DNA of 64,000 nt from Aphelocoma coerulescens (GCF_041296385.1 NC_091013.1:72498563-72562562); one strand, 5' to 3'. Shown: positions 52,365 through 64,000, counted from the stretch's first letter. Notes: a model not told the origin generated them from the letters alone. Translations and numbers: made by a program.

Positions 52365-52458
52365 GGATGTGGTCTAGTGAAAGGTGTACCTGTCCATGGC
52401 AGGAGGGTTGGAAACAGGATTTTTAAGGTCCCTTCCCACCCAAACCATTCTATGATCT
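52365..52458 (+). mobile_element. CR1 LINE 3' end, short copy
   Basis: Reads in CR1 sense orientation: 'gtggtctagtgaaaggtgta', 'cctgtccatggcaggagggt', 'ttggaaacaggatttttaag', 'gtcccttcccacccaaacca' and then 'ttctatgatctcac', the 3' terminal repeat. Only the last 90 or so bases are present, as is usual for 5'-truncated CR1. Confidence 0.88.
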
Positions 52459-53789
52459 CACAATTTGCTTCCCATCTGGAGGCATGATACATGGGGCCAG
52501 CAGCCTCTGGGGCTGTGGTGCCCTTGCAGGAGCCAAGCAGGAGCAATGGAAGGATTGCTGAAGGAAACAAACTCTTCTGGAGGTGAGACCACACTGCAAA
52601 CACCCTCTATGTCCTTCCCTGTGGTTTCACCCAAGCTCCTCATTTCTTTTTTATAGTGTTAGACTTAAACACTCCATGAGCTGAAGGGGAAAAGGCTTCC
52701 AAATTAGAATTCAGCAAAGCAAAAGTCCCATTCTCCCTCCTGCCATCCAGTGGCTTGTACTTGGGCCATGTGCTGCTTCCAACATCAGCCACTCCCCTCA
52801 AACCAGACCCTGGCACAGGTCCCTCTGCCTCCATGACCCTGCCTTGCCAGCACCTCTTTTTTTACCAAGGGCTGCACTTGCTCCCTGTGTACAGCTGCAA
52901 ATGTTTTAATCCCCCTCGATGGGTGGGAGCAGCAAGGCTGGGCTCTGGGGCCTTCTGTCTGCAGACCACAAAGCTGCAGGTTTTTTCCACAAGGGGGTGG
53001 AAAAAGGACCAGGGAGCCAGCCAAGTCCTCAGAGACAACTTCTGAGCTGTGCTCAGGAAAGCCAAATGGCCCCTGCTAATCGCTGACTAAATGTGAGCAC
53101 CAGGCAGATGGATGCAATGTGTTTAGCTCATGAGTCTTGACTTGCTGCAAAGGGAACAGCTAACTCAGGCTTGGATTTCTGTAGTTATGAGAGAAAAATC
53201 CCACCTACATATGTTGTTGTTTTAATTGGGCATTATATGCTAATGAAGACACTTGTGCTTTGGGGCTTGGAGAGAAGGAAGAGGTGGGAGGTTGTGCCCA
53301 CAGCCCTTAATTAATTTCTAAACACTGCCATTGTCATATCAATAGCCTGATACAAACATGATACCAAGCAATGATATCTACAGGGCTGGGGAAGACAGAG
53401 CAGTTTCTTGCCTCAGGAAATAACACAGAAGTTCACTGGTTGCCTAAAGTCAGTCAGAGCCCCAAGGAACCTGACCTCCTCCCAAAGAGCATTCCCCCAT
53501 CCCAATCACCTTTACCCCAAGCCTGACACTTGCAGTATCTTTCTGGCTAGGCACAGACAAGAAGGTCTCCTTCCATAGAAGTCCCTGCAGCTTCTCTGCA
53601 TTGGACATGAAAAACACTGGTTGACATTCAAAAGGACCAAGGACAAGTCCATTCTGCAGTGGAAAGACATTCTTGGAGGAAAGTGATGCATCAACCTTTG
53701 CTCCTGGACTTCCTTGAAAAGGGATTTTTTTCTGATTGATTGGTTGGTTGGTTATTTTTTTCAAAAGAGTAAAAAACCTGAGCCAGGAG
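52459..53789. other. Intergenic, no gene recognised
   Basis: No exon, RNA gene or clear transposon. The A+T-rich segment 53190-53240 (ttgttttaattgggcattat, atgctaatgaag) may be constrained. Confidence 0.4.
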
Positions 53790-54115
53790 TGTGCTGGGAT
53801 CAGACAGTTCAGGTCCTATTCTTCTTGTCTCTGGGATGCACTATAAGCTCATGGACTTGGACTGAAGAGTAGTCTGAGCCTTTATTTCTTGCTGACAGAG
53901 GTTTCTTTGTGACCACATAGGAGGTGGTGAGCAGAAGGCTCTCAGCCCTGGCCACTGTCACAGAGACCTTCACGAGCCCAAGAGAGGTGCCCCTGTCTCT
54001 TCCAGGCATAGTGAGCTCTCTCTCTGAGAGCTAACCCTTAACTCTCCCCTGGATGTTTCTGCCCTACCACAAGAGGCTTGCTGCCTGTATTAGTCCAAGC
54101 TCTCAGGTGCAGCAC
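53790..54115 (-). mobile_element. Probable solitary LTR fragment (copy A)
   Basis: Its right half (53943-54115) recurs in the same orientation at 61955-62121, which shows it is an interspersed repeat. On the minus strand the sequence carries AATAAAGG about 100 bases from the end of the block, as the R region of an LTR would. No retroviral coding sequence is next to it. The family is not identified and the outer borders are estimates. Confidence 0.45.
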
Positions 54116-56304
54116 GGTATGATTTGCCAGGGCATGGCAGGAGTCACTGCTACCAGCCTTCTGCCTCTCACACTGGTGTGCAGTCCCCAGTCATAGCTCT
54201 GCTAAGGGCAGGGGCTGCCTCAGCTTGGGCTGTCAGAGCTGGATAACATCTCCAAGCTGCTCCCAGAACCAGCCAAAGCTTCCTTTCTTTCCCACCTGCT
54301 TTTCTAGCGGAGCTTTGGCACAGTGTGCTGGAAAGAAGACCTGTTGTTGTAGCCACCTTGGAGGGCCAAGTGTCCTGTGTAAGTAAGTGGCTACCTCAGA
54401 CACTGATTGTTTCTCCCACAAGGCTTGGAATATTTAATTTTGCAGACCACCAAGGCTTTTTTCCTTCCCCACACAGAAAAACAAGTTTCCTACAGCTGTA
54501 ATTGGTGATAACCGGTGTGCTTTGCAGAGTGTTTGTGAGTACAGAAGAGGAAAGATTGCACCTGTATGCGCAAATTCTAGGACACTTTTAGAAGAAGTTT
54601 ATAATGTTAGAAAGTTTGGGGGTCAGGGCTGCAGCTGGTGAGTAGATCAGAAATCTCAGTTCACAGTTAGGACAAGCAGTCCAGGACTGCCTGTGCAGAA
54701 GCATTCACTGAAGCTGTGACCAAGTGGGAACCTGCCTGAAGGTGACAGGAAGGTCACTCTAGAAGTATTATAGGAAAGTAATCTGCAAAGCATTCAGTGA
54801 CAGTAAGGACATAAAATAGCTGTGTCCCATCCACCTGCTGCCAGTCTAAGCAGAATGCATCATTTAAGTGCCTGGGGCTGGTCCACACTGGGAGGTGGAG
54901 ACAGTTCCATATCCCTGTGCAGGATGCAGGTTCTCCCCAAGAAGGCATGAAGGCAGTAGGTTGTGCAAGTGCTTTCCCACAAAAAGCCCTGAGAAGTGCA
55001 CTGGCTAACCCTCAGACATGGGCAGCACCTCTTCTCCACGTACAGAAACTCAGCTTTATGGTTAGGTGACATGAGATGGGAGAGGGCTTAGGGGATAAAC
55101 CTGGACTAGACATGAATTAGGACACCTTCTTGAAAATAGGTGAATGGCAATTATGAATATTCCAAGCAGAAAAAAAATATTTCCCTGTCATTTCCTTGCA
55201 CTCCTTTATCCTTTTCTTTCTCATCTGTCAGCCTGAAAAATTCTGTGACCATCATTTCAGTTTAGGGATCTGGAGCCTCGAGGCTTTCTCTATGTAACCA
55301 TGATCCAGACTGGCTTATTATTAACCAAAAGAGCTGTGAAGAACAAAAATGCTTGTTGGCTTATTAGCACTGTTTATACTGCCAGATGCTGACAGACAAG
55401 CAAATTATATACTGTCTGCAATTTTTCAGTTAAAATTGTTGAAGGAAAGCCATTTCAACAGGTGAAAGTACACAAGTTATTACAATGGAAACATGTCCAA
55501 AAAAGCTGAAGTCCTGGATCACCTCACTGCAGGTGTAAGCGTCTTTCCAGGTACATTTCTGCAGATACAACAAACTTGAAAAACAAGGTATGAATCAGGA
55601 TTTTGAATTCACAACAGGCTAGTAAAGTGATAAAAGTACTCAGTAGGCTTAAACACAAAATTTGAAGATGGTTATTCTTTAAAAAAATGTTTATTCAATT
55701 TAATAAAAAAATAACCTTTAAAGTCCTAGAGATTAAATTAAGAAGCATTTGGATCAAGATTCTAATTTTTACAGCAAAAAATTGAAACCACTTATTGGAA
55801 GAGGAATTGCATTCCCTGCAGAACCCCATTTTCAATTGAAAAACAATTGCAAGACTTTGTGGGCTGGTCATAGTAATTGATCCCATCCTTAAGTACTGTG
55901 AGTTGCCTTACATCGTGTTTAGACTCCCTTGGCACCATTCTGAAGAATAGCATCAGTAATATATATATTAATGCAGAGCATTCATTTTGCTTTGAAAATT
56001 TTGGAAGAAGAAAACTAACCTGAAAATTTAGATGCCAAAAGATTTTTTTCTCCAGTCATGACAAAATGACATATTCTGTAACTTTCTGCTCTCCAGGCTT
56101 ACATCCAACAGTTACCTCCAGAGACTATTTTAAGGACACATATGTTGGAATTTTCCACACTGTCTGCATCTCACAAACATTCTGGTCTTCATTCATATGA
56201 CTGAAGTTCATTGCTTGGTTAGATGATGGCATATTGACCACAACATTCTCCAATACCCATAGGTCATGTTTGACACTGCCTAAATGTGTTGAGGTTATGT
56301 GGCA
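54116..56304. other. Intergenic, no gene recognised
   Basis: Mixed-composition sequence, A+T-rich from about 55130. No recognisable exon, RNA gene or repeat was seen. Confidence 0.4.
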
Positions 56305-57115
56305 AAGTTTTGCTGGGGGGGGGGGGGGGGCACGGGGTGGCTTCTGTGAGGAGCTGCCAGAAGCTTCCTCTTTGTCCAACAGAGCCAATGCTAGCTGGCT
56401 CCATGGTGGACCCAGCAGTGCCAAGGCCAAGCCCATCAGTGATGGTCATAGCAGTGTATTTAAGGAGGGGGAAAAAAGCCTCTGCACAATTGCAGCAGAA
56501 GTGAGGAGCAAGAATACGTGAGAGGAACATCCCTGCAGACACCAACGTCAGCGAAGAAGCAAGGGAAGGAGGTGCTCCAGGCACTGTAGCAGAGATTCCC
56601 CTACAGCCTGTGGTGAGGCAGCTGTGCCCCAACAACCCATGGAGGTCCACAGTGGAACAAATACCCACCATGGCCTGTGGAAGACCCTACTCCAGAGCAG
56701 GTGGATGCTCAAAGGAGACTGTGACCCTGTGGAAAGCCCATGCTGGAGCAAGTTCCTAGCAGAGAACCATGGAGAGAGGAGCCCATGCTGGAACAGATTT
56801 GCTGGCAGGACTTGTGGCCCTGTGGGGACCCACACTGGAGAAGCCTGTTCCTGAAGGACTGTACCACATGGAAGGGATCCATGCTGGAGCAATTAGTGAA
56901 AAACTGTAGCCCATGGGAAGAACTCATGGAGACCTGTCTCTTGTGGGAGGGACCACATGCTGGAGCAAGGGAGGAGTGTGAGGAGATTCACCCTGTGGAC
57001 GAAGGAGCAGCGTAGACAATATGTGATGAACTGAGCACAGCCCCATAACCCATCTCCCTGTGACCCTGGGTGGAGGAGGGAGAGAAAATTTGGAGTGAAT
57101 TCCAGGAAGAAGCTC
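56305..57115 (+). mobile_element. Avian LTR-type repeat with internal degenerate units
   Basis: A repeat of a kind common in bird genomes, probably the LTR of an endogenous retrovirus (ERVL-like); the family name is uncertain. It begins at a run of 16 G (56315-56330), continues with 'tgtgaggagctgccagaagc' and 'gtatttaaggagggggaaaa', and then has many degenerate units built on 'cccatgctggagcag' between about 56640 and 56970 (cccatgctggagcaagttcc, cccatgctggaacagattt, cacactggagaag, ccatgctggagcaatt, acatgctggagcaagg). It ends near 'ccaggaagaag'. Long open frames on both strands come from these units and are not genes. The copy appears truncated at its 3' end. Confidence 0.6.
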
Positions 57116-58900
57116 CTGCTACCTGCTGTTCCTGCTTGGTAAGAGCTTCTAATTGTGCATCCCAGGAGTTTCACATATGTGAGCTTAGTGACCTAAAGGA
57201 GACACTGCTCTGCCTGGCCACCCATGGCTCTACTGTGGTGTGCACATGGGCGTATTGACCTAAAGAGCTGTCTCACAGGCAGGGGAATTTTGCAGGAAAG
57301 AAAGTTCAGCACAGTGAAACCATCAGATTGTTGGTTATTCTCACTATGCCAGACACCCAAAACAACAATAGGAGTCCCCCAGAATTTGCAGATGTTTCTC
57401 CTCTAAAGCACTACATGTTTTAACTATGACAACATGGTAATCCTGACAGGGAAACAACAGCAAATATTAAGCAAGAACTACTTGGTCCTGAAACGTGGCA
57501 ATGGAGAAAGGATGAGACATCTGGTCCCAGCCTTCAATAAAATTTCTCCAGTAGAGTCCAGCAGGGTCTAGCAGAGGTTTGTCCCTTTCTGCATATGTGG
57601 AGCACATTTAAGCTCTGCAGAACATCACTAGAAGAAAACCACACAAGAATATTTTATTAAATTAATTGCAGGACCACCCCAGAGGGCAAAGGAGTGCTCT
57701 TGAGCCAGACCAGTATGCTCTGGGGGAGTTTTCAGCAGGGATTAGCATAGTCTGTCTCCTAGCTAAACAGCCTTTCACACACCCAGCACCCGCTGAATCC
57801 CTCCAGGCTCCCAGGACTTTGACTTCGGCTGTGCCCTTTGCAAGGGGAAAGGGACAGCTCTTTAGAGGGGCAATCCCTCTGAACAAGATCGAGGCAACAC
57901 TTGAGAAAACAAAAAGGGTTTGTGTGTGATTCAGTTGCCTGAATGTAGGTGCTGTGTGGGCTACTTCAGGATGTCCTGTCTGGTCTCCAGTTGCAGCTTT
58001 GCAACAGGGATGTCTCCCATAGAACCTATGTTATTTTTGTTAGGTACCTTGGATATCTTACACAATTAAATGACCCTTGGCATTAAGATTTAGGCAACTA
58101 AGTAATTTCCCTACTGCCTATGAAATACTTCGGTTGCTACCACGTCCTGTTCTTATAAACAAAATGTTTTTCTGTTACTTCAACCTACAGTTCTTTGTCC
58201 TTCTTGCAGCCCAATAAAAAGCATTCAAATGAAACATGAGTCCCTTGAAAACATCCAGGTTGCTCACAGCAACCAGACTGCCATGGGATGGTGATGCCAA
58301 GGTTTGTTTTCAATCAATGTGACAGAAATAGTGATTCATAAAATAGCTGCTACTCAGTGTAAGCTAGGACTGTAAATCATGCTATGAATCTTTTCCAGGG
58401 CTGGAAATGCCCACAGTAGGTTTTCATATATTACTATTTTATGATTTATATTACAGTGAAGGCTTGCAGTGCCTTGCTGCTCCTTGTGCTGTACAAGCCC
58501 AAAAGTTCAGTATTGTAAATGGAGCAAATTTTGTGGGAGAGGCAATGTCTTTAATTAGCCAATGGAAACCTTAGGAAGAAATGGGCAGGTTTTCCTGAAC
58601 ACAAGTGCTTCCCCACACTTCTCTACCAGGTTTGAAATGGCTTTTGGTGCCCCTAAGCTCTGCTCATTTTCCCAGTCACATTATTTAAATGCTCCTTTGG
58701 CACTTAAGTATGGACCCAAGTCCATTCACAAACTGCATCTTGCCCCAGACCCAATCTCTGTGTCAGGCACAAATTTGAAATGAGATGTGGGGTAAAGCAA
58801 GGAGGAAGTTCGAACTCCTGCCATCTCTCAGCATGGACTTTAAAGTGTTTGTGCCTGCAACATGGACTAGCCTCAAGAGCACCAAAGGCTGGGGAAGCCA
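57116..58900. other. Intergenic, no gene recognised
   Basis: Mixed-composition non-coding sequence. Nothing further recognised. Confidence 0.4.
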
Positions 58901-59050
58901 CTCAGTGCCTGGATTCAGTGAGCATATCCAGGAGCAGGGGTGGGGATGCACTCAGTGCCTGGATTCAGTGAGCACATCCAGGAGCAGGGGTGGGGATGCA
59001 CTCAGTGCCTGGATTCAGTGAGCACATCCAGGAGCAGGGGTGGGGATGCA
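58901..59050 (+). repeat. Tandem repeat, 3 x 50 bp
   Basis: Three head-to-tail 50-bp units (58901-58950, 58951-59000, 59001-59050) beginning 'ctcagtgcctggattcagtg'. The second and third are identical; the first differs by one base (agcata against agcaca). This near-identity implies recent expansion. Confidence 0.98.
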
Positions 59051-59194
59051 CTCTCTGTTAGCCACGGTTCACACCAGGCTCCAGGCTTTGCTTTGGCCAG
59101 TGCTCCACCTGCCACAGTGGAGGTATCTGGAGGAACTTAACTGTACAGAGCGGTACTGACCTCCCCTCCCAATAAGATGCTTTCTTCCTTCCAT

Positions 59195-59665
59195 AGCCAT
59201 CTGGATGACGCTTCAGCAATGGTATCCTGTAAATCTGGAAGCATCATGATTATAATTATTTCACATCTAGTTACAATCATTATCACTGCCCTGGCAGGCT
59301 TCACTGAAGCAGGTATTAGCTGTTTTGCTACTTCGCAGTAAATTTTTAAGTGGTAGATATTATGGCTGGTAGCATTATGTATCTGTTGCATTTAACCTCC
59401 TTGCCTATTTCCTTTGGACCTTAAACATGCTTTATTATATCAAATAGCAATCAACATTCCTCAGAGGTGAAGGTAGCTACGTGACATGTTTACTGAGGCG
59501 GCCAGCTGTCGCCACTTGGCAAGCAACTTTTATCATAAGCTGGTTGAATTTAACATATATCAGCATTTATCAGCCCCAACTTTGTCAGTTTTATAAACGA
59601 AAACCGAGAGACAATAAATCATTTGGTGCCCAGGTGATACTCCATACATAAGAGAGCATATTTAC
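59195..59665. promoter_or_regulatory. Candidate conserved non-coding block
   Basis: A+T-rich, motif-dense sequence without repeats or open frames: 'catcatgattataattattt', 'ggtagatattatggctgg', 'cttttatcataagctgg', 'ttttataaacgaaaacc', 'gacaataaatcatttgg'. Several TTTAT/ATAAA sites match CDX/HOX-type binding motifs. It has the texture of a developmental enhancer, but conservation was not testable here. Confidence 0.35.
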
Positions 59666-61954
59666 CAGGCCAGGTGGATTCAACCCACAAGAGGCACCTA
59701 AGGTTCTGTTATTTGATCTGTATTGAGTATAGCCTCAGATGCCTTTTTTTGGCACACAGTCCACATATGAAAGCTTTGGTGAGACGTGTGCTGGATGGTC
59801 CCATTTGTTTTCTTCTAGGCTGGCTGCTTCAGCCTTCACTCCTGCTCAGTAGTATGTCAACATTTCCACTGACTTCTGTTGAAGTGCTTTTGACTGAGAT
59901 CCGTAACATAATTAATGTCTTACTTGTGGGGGATGGAGCACAGAGCTGGGAGGAGAAACACGTTGAGGTGAGATAAGCCTCCATTCTTAAACATAAATGA
60001 TTGCTCTAACACTATGCAATCATATTTTATCCCAGTCCCACAGGTGTCCTGTGAATCTTCTAGGATTAACCAGGACTTGTAAGTGACATCTATACCAGTA
60101 ATTTATTCTCTTTTCCTTCTTCCCTGCTTTTCAGCCGAAAGCAGCCAAGCTCTTTCTTTCTCTCTCCCAGCTTCCCTGCTACCAGAGGAAGAGGAACAGC
60201 ATAGGCAGGCTTAGGACTGCACAGGAATGTATTTCTGCTCCTTTCCTGGTGTCCCCACTGGAAGCACAGTCAGTGCTGCTGACAGAGCTGCTAACTTCTA
60301 AGAGCCTTCTAAGCTATGAAACAGGAACTTTTTTTGCAAGTGAACTATAACAATGACAATTGCAAAAACATGGTGTTCTGCACCATATAATTCCAAATTC
60401 TCTAATGATGATAAGTGATGCTCCGAAGTCTCTGGATATTGCATGCTGTTACCTGAGCTTGCAGGTTTTCCTCTGTATCTCCACTCCAGCTCTGTTTGTC
60501 AAAGCAGGTGAGTCTACTTGTACCTGTTCTATCCTGGATTTTCACTCTGTGAAAGTTGCTTAAAACTTTCTTTTAACCTGAGAAATCTGTCCTGTCACTG
60601 ACATACACGTAAATTCCCACTGCCATAAACAGGGATCATGCTTTGCAGTATGATTCATGGAATCAGAGCTGACGTGACTGACTGCAAGGTCTCTCAGAAA
60701 AACATATTTCAAGGGACATGAGACTGTTGGCTCTTCATTTCATGTGGTCACTGGACCCAAATTCAACTGTAGCTGCCAGTGTTGCTGCGACACAACAGGC
60801 TGAATGGCTGTCCCCAAAGTGGGGTGTGTGCAAGGTGATCCATTGGGGTATGGGAAGAAAATACGGTTTTGATACTGTTAATAAAGAAATTTTAAGCACC
60901 CAAAACAAAACAAAACAAACAACCTCAATAGGTTATTTTGGGTGTGCCCCAAACACTGTTCTAAGATGTCAAATTCCAGTCACATTCAGACAGTAATTTA
61001 ATAAGGAAACAACAACCCCTTTAACACAACCTAAATTTTAACATTTCATAGATCATGTATCAACATTTCATTTCCAAATATGTTTGTCTGGATATTGGCC
61101 TAATTTCTTTAAATGAGCACTAATAGGCTAAAGAACTTCGAAACAACAATGGTAAAATTGCAGAATATTAGTTTGATTGTGATTTTGACACTCCTTTTAA
61201 AGCATTGTCCTACCTTTTCCAGGCTTATTTTGAACAAGCTGCTGCAGAAAAAAGCACGGGTTTTTTTGTTCATTCGACTGAAAGACAGTTGTAGCCAGTG
61301 TTAAACCGGTCTAAAAATCTTATACATCATCTTGAAGTTGTTTTATCTTTGAAGACTTTATGTCAGATTAATATTGATAGTCTATCTCACTCGAATCACC
61401 AACTCTTTATGGGCATTCAGGTGTGTGGTTTCCTTATCCAGAGTCAGTATGTGTGCTTGGATTTACTCATGTTCACACCTTTCTTACTCCAGGATTAATC
61501 ATCCCAGCTTCCATTGTCCCTTAACATCCTTCCATGCTTTGCCAGTAGTTTACAAGTCTATAACAGACCTCTAGATAGCTCTTTAATGTTTTTTCAATAG
61601 AACTTACATTAGATCAGGTACCTGAGTGCTGCTGGGTGTAAGGATAACTCAGGTGGTGGTTCAGCAGCTGTTAGCAATGCTCTCAGCTGCAACATCACGC
61701 CTTGCTCTAGAAGTACCCTTATTTAGGGCTGCCCTTATGGTCACACTTAACCCAGATTTCAGTGAAATTTAAACAGGGATGCTTAACATGCTTAAGTGCT
61801 CCAGAAACTTCTTGTGGGCACTGAAAAAATGAGGAGTTATTTATCCTGACAGGCTGCCAGCTGGTCCTCACAGTTCCTGGTCTTTCCAGATCCTCTGTTA
61901 GGTTCATGCAGGGTCAAACTGCAAAATTTAAGAGAAAACAGAACAGAGCAGCCC
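59666..61954. other. Intergenic, no gene recognised
   Basis: A+T-rich non-coding sequence. A small (AAAAC)n run is at 60901-60921. No exon or RNA gene recognised. Confidence 0.4.
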
Positions 61955-62121
61955 TGGCCACCGTCACAGAGACCTTCACGAGCCCAAGAGAGATGCTCCT
62001 GTCTCTTCCAGTCATAGTGAGCTCTCTCTCTGACACTTAACCCTTAACTCTGCCCTGGACATTTCTGCCCTACCACGAGAGGCTTGCCTTCTGTATTAGT
62101 CCAAGCTCTCAGGTGTAACAC
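61955..62121 (-). mobile_element. Probable LTR fragment (copy B)
   Basis: Direct repeat of 53943-54115, by eye roughly nine in ten bases identical, with small substitutions such as 'gagagatgctcctg' against 'gagaggtgcccctg'. Sequences on either side are unrelated, so it is an independently inserted or truncated member of the same repeat family. Confidence 0.5.
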
Positions 62122-62579
62122 ATCCTTCTGGTGAAAAAGCACATGGATCTGAGGGAATGTGGCAGTTTTGAACCATCGTTCAAAAATCATTACTGGCACC
62201 AGCCTCTTCGCACCTAAAACCCAAGGACAAACCTTGCCACCCTGCCACTGAACAACATGCTGGACAAACTCTTCTGCTCCTCTTCAGAAAGAAGAGTATC
62301 ACGTTTAAAATCACGGTACTTCATCTCGGAGGATCTTCTGGAGGGAGAAAGATCCGATCTTTACAATTCCTTGTAACTCGCCCCCAGCAGCTGATGGGAC
62401 CGCTCAGCTGGCAGAGAGCAGATTCCCGGTGGCCTCGGGACCACGCAGGGGTGGTACAAGACCCTGGGAGGTTTCGGCCATCCCAAAAGGCAGCCGCTGC
62501 CGGGCTCGTTGTGCAGAGCACGTCTCACCCCGCTCGGGGCTCTGACAAGGGCAGGTCAGCACTGTCCTTCAAGGGCGAG

Positions 62580-63400
62580 CGCCGCCGGCTCTGACGACAA
62601 TGTCACTGCAAAGACATTTGCCCTGCAGCAGCACTCCCGGCGTTCCGATGCGCGCACCCCGGCCGCGCTCGCCCGCCCCGGGATCAGCCCGGGCCGTGAG
62701 GGCGGCGGCGGCCCCGTCCGGCGGGTCCCGGCGGGCCCGGCTGGTGCTGCGGCCCCGCACGGGCTCCTCCCTCCTCTCCGCCGCCGCCAGAGGGAGCTCC
62801 GGGCCCACGTTTGGCAGTGAGGCGGCCGTGCCCGACGGGGCGGGCCGAGGCAGCGCCGGGAGGGGCCGCGGGCCGCTCGGCCTTCAGGGGGGCGTGAGGC
62901 CCGCGCAGCAGCCAGTGCCACCCGCTGGGGAAGGGCCTGATCCCCGCAGCCCCGCCACGGCCGCTCCGGGTCGCACTCACCTCCCCGGCTGCCTCCACGT
63001 CTCTGCTGCCCGGGAGCCGTCTGTTTGCGAGTCCCCCTCCCCATCCCCTTCCCTCCGCGCCATTCCTTTCGGGACTGTGCATCACAGCTCTGTCCTGCGC
63101 GCGTGGGGGAGAGCACCCCCGGCCCTGCCTAAGAAGCCCCGAAGGAGGGGGATGCGTCCCAAGCTTTCCCCGAGGAGGCAGCCCGGAGTTCGGCTGGGCG
63201 GGCGCTGCCCAAGCCTGGGCGCTCCCGGGGGCAGAGTCCGGGCAGCCCTTGGACCACGCTGCCCTCGGGGCACGAGGGGACACAGGGGCCGGGCAGAGCC
63301 CCGTGGGGAGGGCTCCGGGGGTCAGCGGGGGAACCCGCTCTGCGGCTGCGGCCCTGCCCTGCGCGGCCCCGGGCCCTCACCTCTCCGCCTAAGGCAGTAG
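62580..63400. promoter_or_regulatory. Isolated CpG island
   Basis: More than 800 bases of CpG-dense sequence in otherwise A+T-rich DNA, about 19.5 kb upstream of PDX1. All frames give Pro/Arg/Gly/Ala-rich text without any domain, so no protein is called. It may be the CpG island of an unannotated transcript, or belong to the GSX1 regulatory domain expected to the right of the window. Confidence 0.5.
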
Positions 63401-63469
63401 GCTGAATGGATTTCTCTGCCGTCCCGTCCTCCCCCCTTGCTCCTATAGAGTCCAGCAATTTAGCAAGTT

Positions 63470-63960
63470 CACCAAGCTGTGTCATGCTTCATGACTAATT
63501 CACATATTTAAATGGGAACGGTCAAAGCTGGACTATTTGATGCCAGCCAAGCGCATTTATCAGGTCAAAAAAGCTCACAATGGCTGGAGGCTCCGTGTGT
63601 GTGTGCGGGTGTCTAATAGAAGCGCTTGCTCAGTGCTGGACCTGGAGTCCCCCCTCCTCAGGAAAAAAAAAAAAAAAAATCCAGGCCCACAAATAAATAA
63701 ATACAGCAGTCAGATCGGTTGCAGCTTCCCAGAGCACAGTCTCCCCCTGCCCCCGCCTCCCGCCCTGCTTCGGTCCCCCCCCCCCCGGCCCCCACCCAGT
63801 TGTGCCTATAATTTGTGCTTCATGGAATTAATCTGATCAATTACAGCGGTTTTCACGTGGCTGAGCAGTTTCAAAGGTGCCACATTTTATTATCTGCTGA
63901 CCCCCTGACATTGCAGGTGCAGATTTAATGACGGAAAGAAGGGGGGAAAAGGAAAGGGCG
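63470..63960. promoter_or_regulatory. Candidate conserved non-coding block at the right edge
   Basis: Two stretches, 63480-63600 (cactatttaaat-like and 'gcgcatttatcaggtcaaaa') and 63795-63930 ('cctataatttgtgcttcatg', 'ggaattaatctgatcaatta', 'ggtgccacattttattatct'), are dense in homeodomain, GATA and TCF-like motifs. They are separated by a low-complexity segment with A18 at 63662-63679 and C-rich runs. By position they could serve GSX1 or PDX1. Confidence 0.35.
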
Positions 63961-64000
63961 GGGGTTTGGTTAAATTAGCCAAATGAACTTTTCTCTCCGG

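Noticed and set aside
56264..57174. Overlapping frames on both strands in the 56-57 kb region
   Set aside because: They come from degenerate repeat units of an interspersed avian repeat, not from a gene.
62556..63485. Frames of 186-266 codons in the right-hand CpG island
   Set aside because: Pro/Arg/Gly/Ala-rich text on both strands as expected from composition; no domain, and the plus and minus frames are equally long.

Overview
The window looks like bird nuclear DNA. It has vertebrate multi-exon genes with GT-AG introns, large CpG-rich promoter blocks, and 3' ends of CR1 LINEs, the characteristic avian retroposon, together with LTR-like repeats of an avian type. No bacterial or viral gene organisation is present. 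The species cannot be fixed from this stretch; a neoavian, perhaps passerine-like, bird is my inference.

Layout. Positions 860-7246 carry the last nine coding exons of FLT3 (+ strand, receptor tyrosine kinase, from helix C of the kinase domain to the stop codon); the 5' part of the gene lies left of the window. Positions 7247 to about 17000 are the FLT3 3'UTR and a gene-free interval with several CpG-rich patches. CDX2 (+ strand, three coding exons, 271 aa) occupies 17374-20546 inside a large CpG-rich domain. A gene-poor stretch of about 16 kb follows, with a CR1 copy, a very long (GGAA)n microsatellite and little else. A short open reading frame for a possible single-pass membrane protein is at 37125-37379 (- strand). 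PDX1 (- strand, two coding exons, 260 aa) occupies 39472-43065, with a CpG-rich promoter to about 44150. The rest, to 64000, is PDX1 upstream DNA with CR1 and LTR fragments, a (TA)n tract, a 50-bp tandem repeat, blocks that look like conserved non-coding elements, and an isolated CpG island at 62580-63400.

This is the ParaHox neighbourhood. In mammals the order is GSX1-PDX1-CDX2-URAD-FLT3. Here FLT3, CDX2 and PDX1 keep their relative order and orientation; GSX1 would be expected to the right of the window. URAD, expected between FLT3 and CDX2, was not found, which fits a lineage that ends purine breakdown at uric acid. CDX2 and PDX1 are homeodomain transcription factors for hindgut/intestine and pancreas/duodenum and converge tail to tail; FLT3 is a haematopoietic cytokine receptor and a bystander in the cluster.

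The least explained item is the small minus-strand frame at 37125-37379, which may be an undescribed microprotein gene, a retrocopy, or part of an extended PDX1 3'UTR. Candidate regulatory blocks around CDX2 (TCF and CDX motifs) and PDX1 (USF E-box, FOX motif, a dense TAAT cluster in the intron) are described from motif reading only.
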